A DNA stretch of 64,000 nt from DASQFQ01 sp038238015. GTDB lineage: Bacteria > Actinomycetota > Thermoleophilia > Solirubrobacterales > Solirubrobacteraceae. Within the stretch, counting starts at the first letter, position 1. Every line of letters begins with the position of its first letter. Where the stretch lies: NCBI GenBank assembly GCA_038238015.1, contig JBBRYA010000004.1:36024-100023 (forward strand), read 5' to 3'. A model generated the notes under the pieces. It was not told where the DNA came from and ran no database searches. It saw only the letters and a program-made list of their open reading frames with translations. The position numbers and the translations under genes are program-made. Below are positions 43,143-52,820 of this stretch, piece after piece.

Positions 43143-44473
43143 ACCAGTGCGCCCACGGCCTCGCGGAAGGCGTCGGTGTGGAGGTCGACGTCCCGCTCGG
43201 TGGTGCTGGGCGCCATCAGCGCCATGTTGTGGAAGGGCGTCAGCAACACGCCGCGGTTGAGCGCGTGCAGGTGCAAGTAGCGCTCGAGCTCGGGCTCGGC
43301 CGCGGCGTGCGCCTCGCTCCCGTTGCGGGCCGGCGCGGGCGTGAAGCGATACTCCGCGCGGCAACCAAGGCGCGTGACGCTCCACGGCAGGCCGGCATCC
43401 GCGCATCCCTCGCGCACGCCTTCGGCGAAGCGCTCGGCGAGCGCCGTCGTGTGCGCGAAGGCGTCCGCGGTCAGGACCTCCGACAGCGTGGCGCGGATCG
43501 CGGCCAGCGAGAGCGCGTTGCCCGCCAGCGTGCCCCCCACGCCGCCGGTGTCCTCGTAGTCGGCGCCCGGCGCGGCGAGCATCGCCTGCGCGAGCTCCTC
43601 GGTCAGCCCCAGTGCTCCGGCCGGAATGCCGCCGGCGATCGCCTTGCCGATCGTGAGCAGGTCGGGCTCAAGGCCCCACGCGGCGGTGGCGCCGCCCGGC
43701 CCGGCCGAGAAGGTGTGGGTCTCGTCGAGCACCAGCAGCGTGCCGTGCTGGCGGGTCAGCGCGCGCAGGGCGTCGTGGTAGCCGGGCTCCGGGAGCACGA
43801 TGCCCATGTTCGTCATCGCCGGCTCGGCCAGCACGCACGCGACGTCGCCGTGCGCCAGCGCGCGCTCGAGCGCGTCGAGGTCGTTGAACTCGACCGCCCG
43901 GGTGGTCTGGGCGGGATCGACGGGCGGCCCGACGTTGCCCTCGCGCGAGCGCGTCGCGCCGCCGGCGTCCGCCACCGCGAAGGCCTCGTCGACCGAGCCG
44001 TGGTAGCAGTAGGAGAAGACCAGGACCTTCGGCCGCCCCGTGATCTCGCGCGCCACGCGCAGCGCCGTGCGGTTGGCGTCGGTGGCGGTGAGCGTGAACA
44101 GCCAGCGCGCGAGCCCGAAGCGCCGGCCGAGCTCCTCGCCCGCCCACGCGGCGTCCTCGCTCGGGAGCATCGTCGTGACCCCGCGCGCGACCTGTTCCTG
44201 CACCGCCGCCACGACCGCGGGCGGCGCGTGGCCCGCCATCGCGCCGGTGTCGCCGAGGCAGAGGTCGACGTACTCATGGCCGTCGAGATCGACCAGGCGG
44301 CTGCCCTCGGCGCGCGCCGCGACGATCGGGAAGCCGCCCGCCCAGCGCATCATCCACGGCATCGGGACTCCGCCGATCAGCGTCCGGCTGGACCGCTCGA
44401 AGGCCTCGCGCGATCGCGGGTTGGCCGCGCGGAAGGCGTCCAGCTCTCGCTCGAGCAGGGCGCCCGGCTCGAT
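43139..44473 (-). CDS. Class III PLP aminotransferase (glutamate-1-semialdehyde aminomutase-like), ATC start
   Basis: A 444-residue transaminase with PLP lysine K277 in LLTIGKAIAGGIPAGA and LVLDETHTF binding the cofactor. The first ATG (44362) cuts off the N-terminal helix that this family always has. In frame upstream lies ERELDAFRAANPRSREAFER then SSRTLIGGVPMPWMMRW, beginning at ATC 44473. AGGAGA sits 7 bases before that ATC, and no ATG, GTG or TTG is available. Substrate not known; probably an amino acid or polyamine aldehyde. Confidence 0.85.
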   Translation of the reverse strand: MEPGALLERELDAFRAANPRSREAFERSSRTLIGGVPMPWMMRWAGGFPIVAARAEGSRLVDLDGHEYVDLCLGDTGAMAGHAPPAVVAAVQEQVARGVTTMLPSEDAAWAGEELGRRFGLARWLFTLTATDANRTALRVAREITGRPKVLVFSYCYHGSVDEAFAVADAGGATRSREGNVGPPVDPAQTTRAVEFNDLDALERALAHGDVACVLAEPAMTNMGIVLPEPGYHDALRALTRQHGTLLVLDETHTFSAGPGGATAAWGLEPDLLTIGKAIAGGIPAGALGLTEELAQAMLAAPGADYEDTGGVGGTLAGNALSLAAIRATLSEVLTADAFAHTTALAERFAEGVREGCADAGLPWSVTRLGCRAEYRFTPAPARNGSEAHAAAEPELERYLHLHALNRGVLLTPFHNMALMAPSTTERDVDLHTDAFREAVGALV

Positions 44474-44475
44474 GA

Positions 44476-45177
44476 CTACTTCTCCTGGATCCGTATCTGG
44501 CGGATCAGCACGGGCTCGGTGGGCTTCTCGTCCGGGCCGACCTGGAGCACGCCGATCTTGTCGACGACGTCCTGGCCCTTGGTCACCTTGCCGAGCAGCG
44601 CGTACTCCGGCGGCAGCGGCGTGTCCTCGCCGGTGACGACGAAGAACTGGCTGCCTGAGGTGCCGGGCGCCTCGATCTGGGTCTTGGCCATCGCGACGAT
44701 GCCCTTGGAGTAGCTCAGGTCCGCCGGCGGCTTCTCGACCACGGAGTAGCCGGGGCCGCCCGAGCCGTCGCCCTTCGGGTCGCCGCCCTGGATGACGAAG
44801 CCCGAGACGATGCGGTGGAAGCTCAGCCCGTCGTAGAAGCGTTTGCGGGCGAGCGTCACGAACGAGCCGCCGGTGAGCGGGGCCCGCTTGGCGTCGAGTG
44901 TGATGTCGAACTCGCCGCAGGACGTGACCACCTGCGCGACGTAGGTCTTGGCGGGGTCGAGCTCGAGCTTGGGCTTTGACAGCTTGGGCGCGGTGCCGGG
45001 CCGCGGCGCGGCCACCTTCTCACAGCCCGCCTTGCCGGCCGCAGGGGCGCTCGCGGAGGCCGACGGGGTCGCCGACGGCGTCGCGGCGGCGCTCCCCTTC
45101 TTGGAGGAGGAGCCACAGGCGGCGAGCGCGAGCGCGCAGCAGAGCGCGAGCACGGTGAGCAGGGGGAGCCTCCGCAT
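44476..45177 (-). CDS. Cyclophilin-type peptidyl-prolyl isomerase lipoprotein
   Basis: A 233-residue exported lipoprotein: lipobox LALAAC, a serine/alanine/threonine linker, then a cyclophilin domain with FHRIVSGFVIQGGDPKGDG and SQFFVVTGED. It should speed folding of exported proteins at the outer face of the membrane. ATG 45177 is 8 bases after TATCAT. The HAD gene diverges. The downstream transaminase follows after 2 bases. Confidence 0.88.
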   Translation of the reverse strand: MRRLPLLTVLALCCALALAACGSSSKKGSAAATPSATPSASASAPAAGKAGCEKVAAPRPGTAPKLSKPKLELDPAKTYVAQVVTSCGEFDITLDAKRAPLTGGSFVTLARKRFYDGLSFHRIVSGFVIQGGDPKGDGSGGPGYSVVEKPPADLSYSKGIVAMAKTQIEAPGTSGSQFFVVTGEDTPLPPEYALLGKVTKGQDVVDKIGVLQVGPDEKPTEPVLIRQIRIQEK

Positions 45178-45200
45178 CGGCGGCGATGATAATGGCGAGC
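45178..45200. promoter_or_regulatory. Putative bidirectional leaderless promoter
   Basis: Overlapping -10-like elements face both ways: GATAAT (45188-45193) 7 bases before GTG 45201, and TATCAT on the minus strand (45186-45191) 8 bases before ATG 45177. GATAAT is the best -10 match in the window. It argues that the HAD gene starts at 45201, not at the ATGs at 45186 or 45192. Confidence 0.5.
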
Positions 45201-46001
45201 GTGCCGCTGTCCTCCGTCGCCCGCCGCTACGACAGCGTCCTGCTCGACCTCGACGGCTGCCTGTGGGTGGGCGATGAGCCCACCGAGCGCGCGCCGGCGG
45301 CGGTCAACGCGCTGCGCGAGGCGGGCAAGGGGATCGTCTTCCTCACCAACGAGACCCTCTACGCCCCCGAGGAGTTCGTGCGCAAGCTCTGGCGGCTCGG
45401 CTTCCAGGCCTCGCTCGACGAGGTGCTGAGCGTCGGCGCCGCGCTCCAGTACCAGCTCGCCGAGCGCCGCGACGGCGGCGCCGCGTTCGTCATCGGCTCC
45501 CAGGCGCTGGTCGACCACGTCGCCGACGCCGGCCTGCGGATCGTCAACAACACGGAGTTCGCCAGCCGCGCCGACGTCGTGGTGGTCGCCGCGCACGAGG
45601 CCTTCGACTACCGCGAGCTGCGCACCGCCACGCAGGCGGTGCTGCGGGGCGCCGAGCTGATCGGGGTCACGCGCGACCGCACCTACCCGATGCCCGATGG
45701 CCCGTGGCCCGGCTCCGGCGCGGTGCTGGCCGCCGTCGAGACCGCCACCTCGAGCCAGGCCGACCTCTGCATCGGCAAGCCCGAGCCCGGGATGTACGAG
45801 GCGGCCCGCGACCGCCTGGGCGAGGGGCGCCTGCTCGCGATCGGCGACCAGCTGGACTCCGACGTCAGCGGCGCGCGCCGCGCGGGCATCGACGCCGCGC
45901 TGGTGCTGACCGGCGCGAGCACCCGCGCGGAGGCCGCGACCGCCGAGCCGGCTCCCACCCACGTGGCCGACTCGCTGGCACACCTCATCCTGTCCGAGTG
46001 A
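45201..46001 (+). CDS. HAD-IIA (NagD-like) hydrolase
   Basis: A 266-residue phosphatase-like protein with HAD motifs LLDLDGCLW (nucleophile Asp), FLTNET, GKPEPGMYE and IGDQLDSDVSGA. HAD-IIA members dephosphorylate sugar or nucleotide phosphates. GTG 45201 is preferred on the leaderless-promoter argument; ATG 45186 would put the -10 inside the gene. The stop overlaps an ATG that begins an 18-base duplicated sequence. Confidence 0.88.
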   Translation: MPLSSVARRYDSVLLDLDGCLWVGDEPTERAPAAVNALREAGKGIVFLTNETLYAPEEFVRKLWRLGFQASLDEVLSVGAALQYQLAERRDGGAAFVIGSQALVDHVADAGLRIVNNTEFASRADVVVVAAHEAFDYRELRTATQAVLRGAELIGVTRDRTYPMPDGPWPGSGAVLAAVETATSSQADLCIGKPEPGMYEAARDRLGEGRLLAIGDQLDSDVSGARRAGIDAALVLTGASTRAEAATAEPAPTHVADSLAHLILSE

Positions 46002-46117
46002 TGCGCCGCCGAACCCACCCAGGGGGGCCTCGCCCCCTACACCCGGCGGCTGCGCCGCCGGGTCACCCCCCAGTTACCTGTCGTGCTTGGGTTGAGTCGT
46101 GCGCCGCCGAACTCACC
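46001..46117. repeat. Hairpin-bearing insertion flanked by an 18-base direct repeat
   Basis: TGCGCCGCCGAACyCACC occurs at 46002-46019 and 46100-46117 with one mismatch, 98 bases apart. The first copy begins with the ATG that overlaps the HAD stop (TGATG), the second with the GTG of the next gene. The intervening bases hold two hairpins. This looks like a small palindromic element inserted at the start of the next gene, or a slip duplication around it. Confidence 0.6.
46021..46063. terminator. Two tandem GC-rich hairpins
   Basis: AGGGGG (46021-46026) pairs with CCCCCT (46033-46038). ACCCGGCGGC (46041-46050) pairs perfectly with GCCGCCGGGT (46054-46063) around a 3-base loop. No T-run follows, so a terminator function is possible but not certain; a REP-like element is an alternative. 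Confidence 0.45.
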
Positions 46118-46383
46118 ACAAGCACTCGTCCACGAAGGGCTATCGCAGGCTGCTGGACCGCCTGGCCGACCACGAGGCCGTGCACAGCGTCGCCACTGGC
46201 CGCGTCAAGCCGCGGATGGGCTCCGGGCGCCCGGTGGCGCAGATCTCCAAGGTCCGAAAGGTCGAGTCGGGGCTCTCGATCACCATCAACGCCGACGGCG
46301 CGATGATCGACGCCTACGTGGTCACCGACCGCCCCGCCGAGGTCGCCGCCTGGCTGCGCGAGCAGGGGCTGGCCCGCCCGTGA
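46099..46383 (+). CDS. Small basic protein, possibly DUF2103-like
   Basis: A 94-residue protein: RTHHKHSSTKGYRRLLDRL at the start and VAQISKVRKVESGLSITINA in the middle. The His/Lys-rich start resembles what I recall of the predicted metal-binding DUF2103 family, but I am not certain. GTG 46099 is the second copy of a duplicated start sequence; the original probably overlapped the HAD stop at 46001. The following lipid kinase gene overlaps its stop. Confidence 0.6.
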   Translation: MRRRTHHKHSSTKGYRRLLDRLADHEAVHSVATGRVKPRMGSGRPVAQISKVRKVESGLSITINADGAMIDAYVVTDRPAEVAAWLREQGLARP

Positions 46384-47255
46384 CCCGCGGCGTCTGCCTG
46401 ATCGTCAACCCCAGCGCGGGTGGCGGCCGCGCCGCGCGCCTGCTCCCGGGCGTCGAGGCGGCGCTGCGCTCCCTCGGCCTCGCGTTCCGGGTCGAGCGGA
46501 CGCACTCGATCGCCCACGCGCGCGAGCTGGCGCGGGCCGGCGTCGAGGCCGGGGAGGTGGCGGCGGCGTTCGGCGGCGACGGGCTGATCGGCGCGGTGGC
46601 GGGCGAGCTTCGCGGGACCGCTGGGGTGCTCGGGGTGCTCCCCGGCGGCCGCGGCAACGACTTCGCGCGCAAGCTCGGCATCGACAAGGATCCTGTGCGC
46701 GCCTGCGACGTGCTCGCCGGCGGCGTCGAGCAGCGCCTCGACGTCGCTGACATCGAGGGCCGCGCCTACCTGGGGATCGCCAGCGCGGGCCTTGACTCCG
46801 ACGTCCAGGACATCGCCAACGCCACGCGCCTGAAGCTCGGCGAGCTCGTCTACCTCTACGGGACGCTGCGCGTGCTGCGCACCTGGAAGCCCGCGCGCTG
46901 GGAGGTCGTGATCGACGGCGAGCCGCACTCGTTCTCCGGCTACTCCGTCGCGGTGGCCAACTCCGGGATCTTTGGGGGAGGCATGCGCCTGGCCCCGGAC
47001 GCGCGGCTCGACGACGGCCTGCTGGACGTCGTCCTCACGGGCGACCGCCCCAAGCACCGCTTCCTTGCCAACCTCCCCAAGGTGTTCAAGGGCACCCACG
47101 TGCACGAGCCGGGCCTGGAGATCCTGCAGGGCCGCGAGATCGCCTTTCACGCCGACCGCCCGTTCACGGTCTACGCCGACGGCGACCCGATTGCCGACCT
47201 GCCCGCCAGCGTGCGCGTCCAGGCCGGCGCGCTGCGCGTCCTGGTCCCGCGATGA
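46380..47255 (+). CDS. Diacylglycerol kinase-family lipid kinase
   Basis: A 291-residue lipid kinase of the DagK/YegS group: VNPSAGGGRAARLLP, FGGDGLIGAVAGEL (GGDG substrate/nucleotide motif) and LPGGRGNDFARKLG, with DGEP and FADGDP-like motifs later (YADGDPIADLP). It phosphorylates diacylglycerol or a related lipid, or acts on sphingoid-type lipids. GTG 46380 overlaps the upstream stop, and its stop overlaps murT. Confidence 0.9.
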   Translation: MTRGVCLIVNPSAGGGRAARLLPGVEAALRSLGLAFRVERTHSIAHARELARAGVEAGEVAAAFGGDGLIGAVAGELRGTAGVLGVLPGGRGNDFARKLGIDKDPVRACDVLAGGVEQRLDVADIEGRAYLGIASAGLDSDVQDIANATRLKLGELVYLYGTLRVLRTWKPARWEVVIDGEPHSFSGYSVAVANSGIFGGGMRLAPDARLDDGLLDVVLTGDRPKHRFLANLPKVFKGTHVHEPGLEILQGREIAFHADRPFTVYADGDPIADLPASVRVQAGALRVLVPR

Positions 47256-48625
47256 CGCTGCTGGCCCCGAAGGTCGCGGCGGCCAAGGCCGTCGGCACGC
47301 TGGCCCGCCGGGCCGGGCGCGGCGGCGGCACCTCGCTGCCGGGCAAGCTGCTCACGCGCATGGAGCCCCACGCGATCGGCCTGCTGGCCGGCCGCCTGGA
47401 GCACGGCAATGTCGTGATCTCGGCCACCAACGGCAAGACGACCACCGCCGCGATGGTCGCGGCCGTCCTCGAGCGCACCGGCCGCCGCCTGGTCCACAAC
47501 CGCGCCGGCGCGAACATGGCCGGCGGCGTCGCCTCCGCCCTGGCCGGCGCCTCGCGCCGCGGGGGGCGCGAGCTCGACGGCGACATGGGGCTCTTCGAGG
47601 TCGACGAGTTCTGGCTCGGGGAGCTGGTGAAGGAGCTGCAGCCGCGAGCGCTGCTGCTGGGCAACCTGTTCCGCGACCAGCTCGACCGCTACGGCGAGCT
47701 GGACGCGATCGCCGACCGCTGGGCGGCGCTGGTGGCCTCCCACGATCACGGCATGCGCCTGGCGCTCAACGCCGACGACCCGCTCGTGGCCGACCTCGGC
47801 CGCGGGCGCGAGGCGCTGTACTTCGGCGTCGAGGACGACGCGATGGCGCAGGCCGAGCTCCAGCACGCATCGGACTCCAAGCACTGCCGCCGCTGCGGCC
47901 ACGCCTACGTCTACGACGCGGCCTACATGGGCCATCTCGGGCACTACCACTGCCCGAACTGCGGCAACCGCCGTCCCGATCCCGCGGTCGTCGCCGAGGC
48001 CGTGGAGCTGCGCGGCATCCGCTCCGCGGCGTTCACGCTGCGCGCACCGGAGGGCACGACGCGCGTGGAGCTCCCGCTGCCCGGGCTCTACAACGTCTAC
48101 AACGCGCTCGGGGCCGCCGCGCTGTGCCTCGCGCTCGGGGTGTCGCTCGCCGACGTGGCCGCCGGGCTCGCCTCCGTCGCCCCCGCCTTCGGGCGCGCGG
48201 AGACGCTCGAGCTCGCCGGCCGCTCGACCTCGATCCTGCTGGTCAAGAATCCCGCGGGGGCCAACGAGGTCCTGCGCACGCTGGCGCTCGAGGGCGGCCG
48301 GCTCGACCTCTTCAGCGTGCTCAACGACCGCATCGCCGACGGCCGCGACGTCTCGTGGGTGTGGGACGCCGACTGGGAGCTGATCGTCCCCCACGTCGAG
48401 CGCATGACCTGTTCGGGGACGCGCGCGGCTGAGCTCGCGCTGCGCCTGAAGTACGCGGGGGTCGCGCCCGAGCGCCTCGAGGTCGTTGAGGGGCTCGCGG
48501 ACGGCCTGGACCGGGCGCTGGCCGGCGGCGCGGGGCCGCTCTACGCGCTGCCCACCTACACGGCGCTGATCGAGCTGCGCGAGCTGCTCGCCGCGCGCGG
48601 GCAGGCGAAGGAGTACTGGCGCTGA
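47252..48625 (+). CDS. murT: Lipid II isoglutaminyl synthase, Mur ligase subunit
   Basis: A 457-residue MurT: ATP loop ATNGKTTTAAMVAAVLE, the MurT-specific zinc ribbon CRRCGHAY with CPNCGNR, and the DUF1727 C-terminal domain (LVKNPAGANEVLRTL). With GatD it amidates the alpha-carboxyl of D-glutamate in lipid II. ATG 47252 overlaps the kinase stop. The CTGA at the end overlaps the next gene. Confidence 0.93.
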   Translation: MTLLAPKVAAAKAVGTLARRAGRGGGTSLPGKLLTRMEPHAIGLLAGRLEHGNVVISATNGKTTTAAMVAAVLERTGRRLVHNRAGANMAGGVASALAGASRRGGRELDGDMGLFEVDEFWLGELVKELQPRALLLGNLFRDQLDRYGELDAIADRWAALVASHDHGMRLALNADDPLVADLGRGREALYFGVEDDAMAQAELQHASDSKHCRRCGHAYVYDAAYMGHLGHYHCPNCGNRRPDPAVVAEAVELRGIRSAAFTLRAPEGTTRVELPLPGLYNVYNALGAAALCLALGVSLADVAAGLASVAPAFGRAETLELAGRSTSILLVKNPAGANEVLRTLALEGGRLDLFSVLNDRIADGRDVSWVWDADWELIVPHVERMTCSGTRAAELALRLKYAGVAPERLEVVEGLADGLDRALAGGAGPLYALPTYTALIELRELLAARGQAKEYWR

Positions 48626-49344
48626 GCGCGGTCGACTGGCACGACATCGAGTGCGGGGCCTACACGGCCGACCTGCCGCTGTGGCGTGCGCTCACCGCCG
48701 CGCAGCCCGGGCCGGTGCTCGACGTGGGCGCCGGGACCGGCCGAGTGGCGCTCGAGCTCGCCGAGCGCGGCCACGAGCTCTGGGCGCTGGACCGCGACGC
48801 AGCGCTGCTCGAGGCGCTCGCAGCGCGCGCGGCCCGGCGGTGGCTGTGCGTCAGCACCGTGGTCGCCGACGCCGCGGGCTTCGACCTCGGCGCCCTGCGC
48901 TTCGGCGTCATCCTGGTCCCCATGCAGACGATCCAGCTGCTGCCCCACGCCGCCGCCCGCGCCGGCTTCCTGCGCGCCGCGCGCTCCCAGCTCGCCCCCG
49001 GCGGCCTGGTCGCGCTCGCGATCGCCGAGGAGCTCGAGGGCTTCGAGGAGCCGCTCGCGCCGCTCCCGCCCCCCGACATCGGCGCGCGCGACGGCTTCCG
49101 CTTCTCCTCGCAGCCGGTCGCGGTACGCGAGCGCGGCGCCACCGTCCAGCTCGAGCGCATCCGCCAGACGGTCGCCCCCGACGGCTCGCTCACCGCCGAG
49201 GGGGACCTGATCGAGCTGCAGCGGCTGAGCGCCTCAGTGCTCGAGGCCGAGGGTGCGGCCGCCGGCCTGCGCCCCGAGCCCGCGCGGGCGATCTCCGCGA
49301 CCGCTGCTCACGTGGGCTCAACGGTGGTGATGCTGCGTGGCTGA
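48622..49344 (+). CDS. Class I SAM methyltransferase between murT and gatD, apparent CTG start
   Basis: A 240-residue methyltransferase: VLDVGAGTGRVALELAERG (SAM motif), LWALDRD (acidic loop), LAPGGLVALAIAEE (post-motif). The first GTG (48715) falls inside the SAM motif, which cannot be right. In frame upstream, SAVDWHDIECGAYTADLPLW gives a normal N-terminal cap starting at CTG 48622, which overlaps the murT stop as CTGA. Substrate unknown, perhaps a cell-wall precursor. Confidence 0.78.
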   Translation: MSAVDWHDIECGAYTADLPLWRALTAAQPGPVLDVGAGTGRVALELAERGHELWALDRDAALLEALAARAARRWLCVSTVVADAAGFDLGALRFGVILVPMQTIQLLPHAAARAGFLRAARSQLAPGGLVALAIAEELEGFEEPLAPLPPPDIGARDGFRFSSQPVAVRERGATVQLERIRQTVAPDGSLTAEGDLIELQRLSASVLEAEGAAAGLRPEPARAISATAAHVGSTVVMLRG

Positions 49345-50077
49345 GCGTCTGCGCGTCTGCGCCCTCTATCCGGACCTCATGAACATCTACGCCGATCGCG
49401 GCAACCTGATGCTGTTCCAGCGCCGCTGCGAGTGGCGCGGCCTGGGCTTCGAGCTCAGCGGCGCCGGCATCGGCGACCAGATCGATCCCGACGACCACGA
49501 CCTCTTCTACCTCGGCGGAGGTCAGGATCGCGACCAGCGGCTGTGCGCCGAGGATCTGGCGACGGTCAAGCGCGACGCGCTGCACGCGGCCGCCGAGCGG
49601 GGACGCGTCATCTTCGGGGTCTGCGGTGGGCATCAGCTGCTGGGCCACGCCTACGAGCTCGGCGGCGAGCGCCTGCCCGGCGTCGGCCTCGTCGACCTTG
49701 AGACCGTGCGCGATCCGGGCCCGCGGCTGATCGGCAACGTGGCCATCGAGGTCGATCTGGGCGACGGCCCGCGAGTGCTCGCGGGTTTTGAGAATCACGG
49801 CGGGCGGACGCATCTGGGGTCCGGAGAGCAGGCGCTGGGCCGCGTGCTCAAGGGCCACGGCAACAACGGCACCGACGGCATGGAGGGCGTGCGCGGCGGC
49901 GCGCACGGCACCGTGATCGGCACCTATCTCCACGGTCCGCTGCTCCCGAAGAACGCCTGGTTCGCCGACTGGCTCGTGCAGTCCGCTCTGGGACTGCAAT
50001 CCGGCGCTCTGGCCCCGCTGGAGGACGAGCTCGAGGAACTTGCACATGCGGCGGCAAGGCGTGCAGCCTCTGTGTGA
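49337..50077 (+). CDS. gatD: Lipid II isoglutaminyl synthase, glutamine amidotransferase subunit
   Basis: A 246-residue class I glutamine amidotransferase with nucleophile C96 in VCGGHQLLG and His in GTYLHGPLLPKN. LYPDLMNIYADRGNLM is typical of GatD/CobQ-like proteins. It supplies ammonia to MurT. GTG 49337 overlaps the methyltransferase stop by 8 bases. The next operon begins 39 bases later. Confidence 0.93.
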   Translation: MAERLRVCALYPDLMNIYADRGNLMLFQRRCEWRGLGFELSGAGIGDQIDPDDHDLFYLGGGQDRDQRLCAEDLATVKRDALHAAAERGRVIFGVCGGHQLLGHAYELGGERLPGVGLVDLETVRDPGPRLIGNVAIEVDLGDGPRVLAGFENHGGRTHLGSGEQALGRVLKGHGNNGTDGMEGVRGGAHGTVIGTYLHGPLLPKNAWFADWLVQSALGLQSGALAPLEDELEELAHAAARRAASV

Positions 50078-50116
50078 ACAGGTAGGGTCCGCTTTGCCCT
50101 AGCCCGGAGGAACCTC

Positions 50117-51321
<1,205 letters not shown>

Positions 51322-51325
<4 letters not shown>

Positions 51326-52059
51326 TCGCGGCCCTCGCGCCCCACGCACCCGCGCTCGCCCAGCTCGGCGGCGACTTCTTCGGCAATCGCAAGAACGCCG
51401 TCAACCGCTGCCCCGGCAACAACGGGCTGTGCCCGGGCTGGATCGTCGACAACATCAACCAGTACTTCACTCCGCTGTGGGAGCACGTCCTGCTCAGCGT
51501 CGTGCCGCTGGTCATCGGCTTCGTGCTCGCGACCACGCTCGCGCTGCTGGCCCATCGCTACAGGTTCCTCGGCCCTGTCTTCCTCGCCTTCGTCAGCGCG
51601 CTCTTCACCGTCCCGTCGATCGCCTTCTACCTGATCCTCCTCAACGTGACCGGCCGCGGGTACGCCACGGCGGTCGTGGTTCTCACGGCCTACACGCAGG
51701 TGCTGATCTACCGCAACGTCCAGACCGGGCTGCGGGAGGTCCCGAGCGAGATGGTCGACGTGGCGGAGGGCATGGGCCTCACGCGCCGGCAGATCCTATT
51801 CCGGGTCGAGCTGCCGATGGCGCTGCCGACGATCTTCGCGGGGCTGCGCATCGCGGCCTCCTCGACGGTCGGGATCGCCGGCTTCGCGTTCTTCGCGGGG
51901 GCCGGCGGGCTGGGCCAGGAGATCTTCGCCGACCCGACGTTCCGCGGCAACGTGGTCGCGGCGTCGGTGCTGATGATCCTGCTCGCGACGGTGCTCGAGC
52001 TGATCGTGCTCGCGGTCCAGCGGGCCTTCACCCCCTGGGAGCGGGCGGTGCGGGCATGA
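51322..52059 (+). CDS. Compatible-solute ABC importer permease 1
   Basis: A 245-residue permease with about six helices, an EAA-type loop (VDVAEGMGLTRRQILFRVEL) and an unusual external N-terminal loop with two cysteines (NRCPGNNGLCPGW). TTG 51322 overlaps the ATPase stop (TTGA). Pairs with the second permease. Confidence 0.88.
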
Positions 52060-52820
52060 GCCTCGCCGTGCTCGGGCCCTTCGGGGACGCCTTCAAGTTC
52101 ATCTTCCAGCAGCGCGAGTCCCAGGCCGGCACGGTCCGGGTCGGCGGGCTCAGCGAGATGGGGCAGCTCACGCTGACCCACCTCGAGCTCTCGCTCGCGG
52201 CCACGCTGGTCGCGGTGCTGATCGCCATGCCCCTGGGGATCTGGCTCGGGCACATCGGCCGCTACCAGTTCCTGGCGACCAGCACGTCCAACATCGGTCG
52301 CGCGATCCCCGCGCTCGGGCTGATCGTGTTCTTCATCGCCTTCCTGGGCGTGGGCTTCCTCAACGTGATGGTCGCCCTCGTGCTGCTGGCGATCCCGCCG
52401 ATCATCACCAACAGCTACGTCGCCATCCGCGGAGTCGATCCCGAGACGGTCGACGCGGCGCGCGGCAACGGGCTCACCGAGCGCCAGATCGCCACGCAGG
52501 TCGAGCTGCCGCTCGCGCTGCCGACGATCATGGGCGGCGTCCGCATCTCGCTGGTGTCCGTGATCGCGACCGCGACGATCGCCCCGCTCGCGAACGTCGA
52601 CACCCTCGGGCGCCCGATCATCAGCCCGAACGTCTACGGCAACGCCGGGCAGCTCGCCGCCTGCATCGTCGTGGCGCTCGTCACCTTCGGCGCCGACGGC
52701 CTGTTCGCCGCCCTCCAGCGTGCCGTCACGCCGCGCGGAGTCAAGATTCTCGACCCAGGACGGTCGAAGGGCCGGCGCCTGGCTTTCCTGTCATCCAAGA
52801 GGAGCATGCAATCAACGTGA
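52056..52820 (+). CDS. Compatible-solute ABC importer permease 2
   Basis: A 254-residue permease: GRAIPALGLIVFFIAFLGVG, EAA-loop VDAARGNGLTERQIATQVEL, and a basic C-terminal tail. ATG 52056 overlaps permease 1 (ATGA) and its stop overlaps the binding-protein start (GTGA). Confidence 0.9.
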   Translation: MSLAVLGPFGDAFKFIFQQRESQAGTVRVGGLSEMGQLTLTHLELSLAATLVAVLIAMPLGIWLGHIGRYQFLATSTSNIGRAIPALGLIVFFIAFLGVGFLNVMVALVLLAIPPIITNSYVAIRGVDPETVDAARGNGLTERQIATQVELPLALPTIMGGVRISLVSVIATATIAPLANVDTLGRPIISPNVYGNAGQLAACIVVALVTFGADGLFAALQRAVTPRGVKILDPGRSKGRRLAFLSSKRSMQST

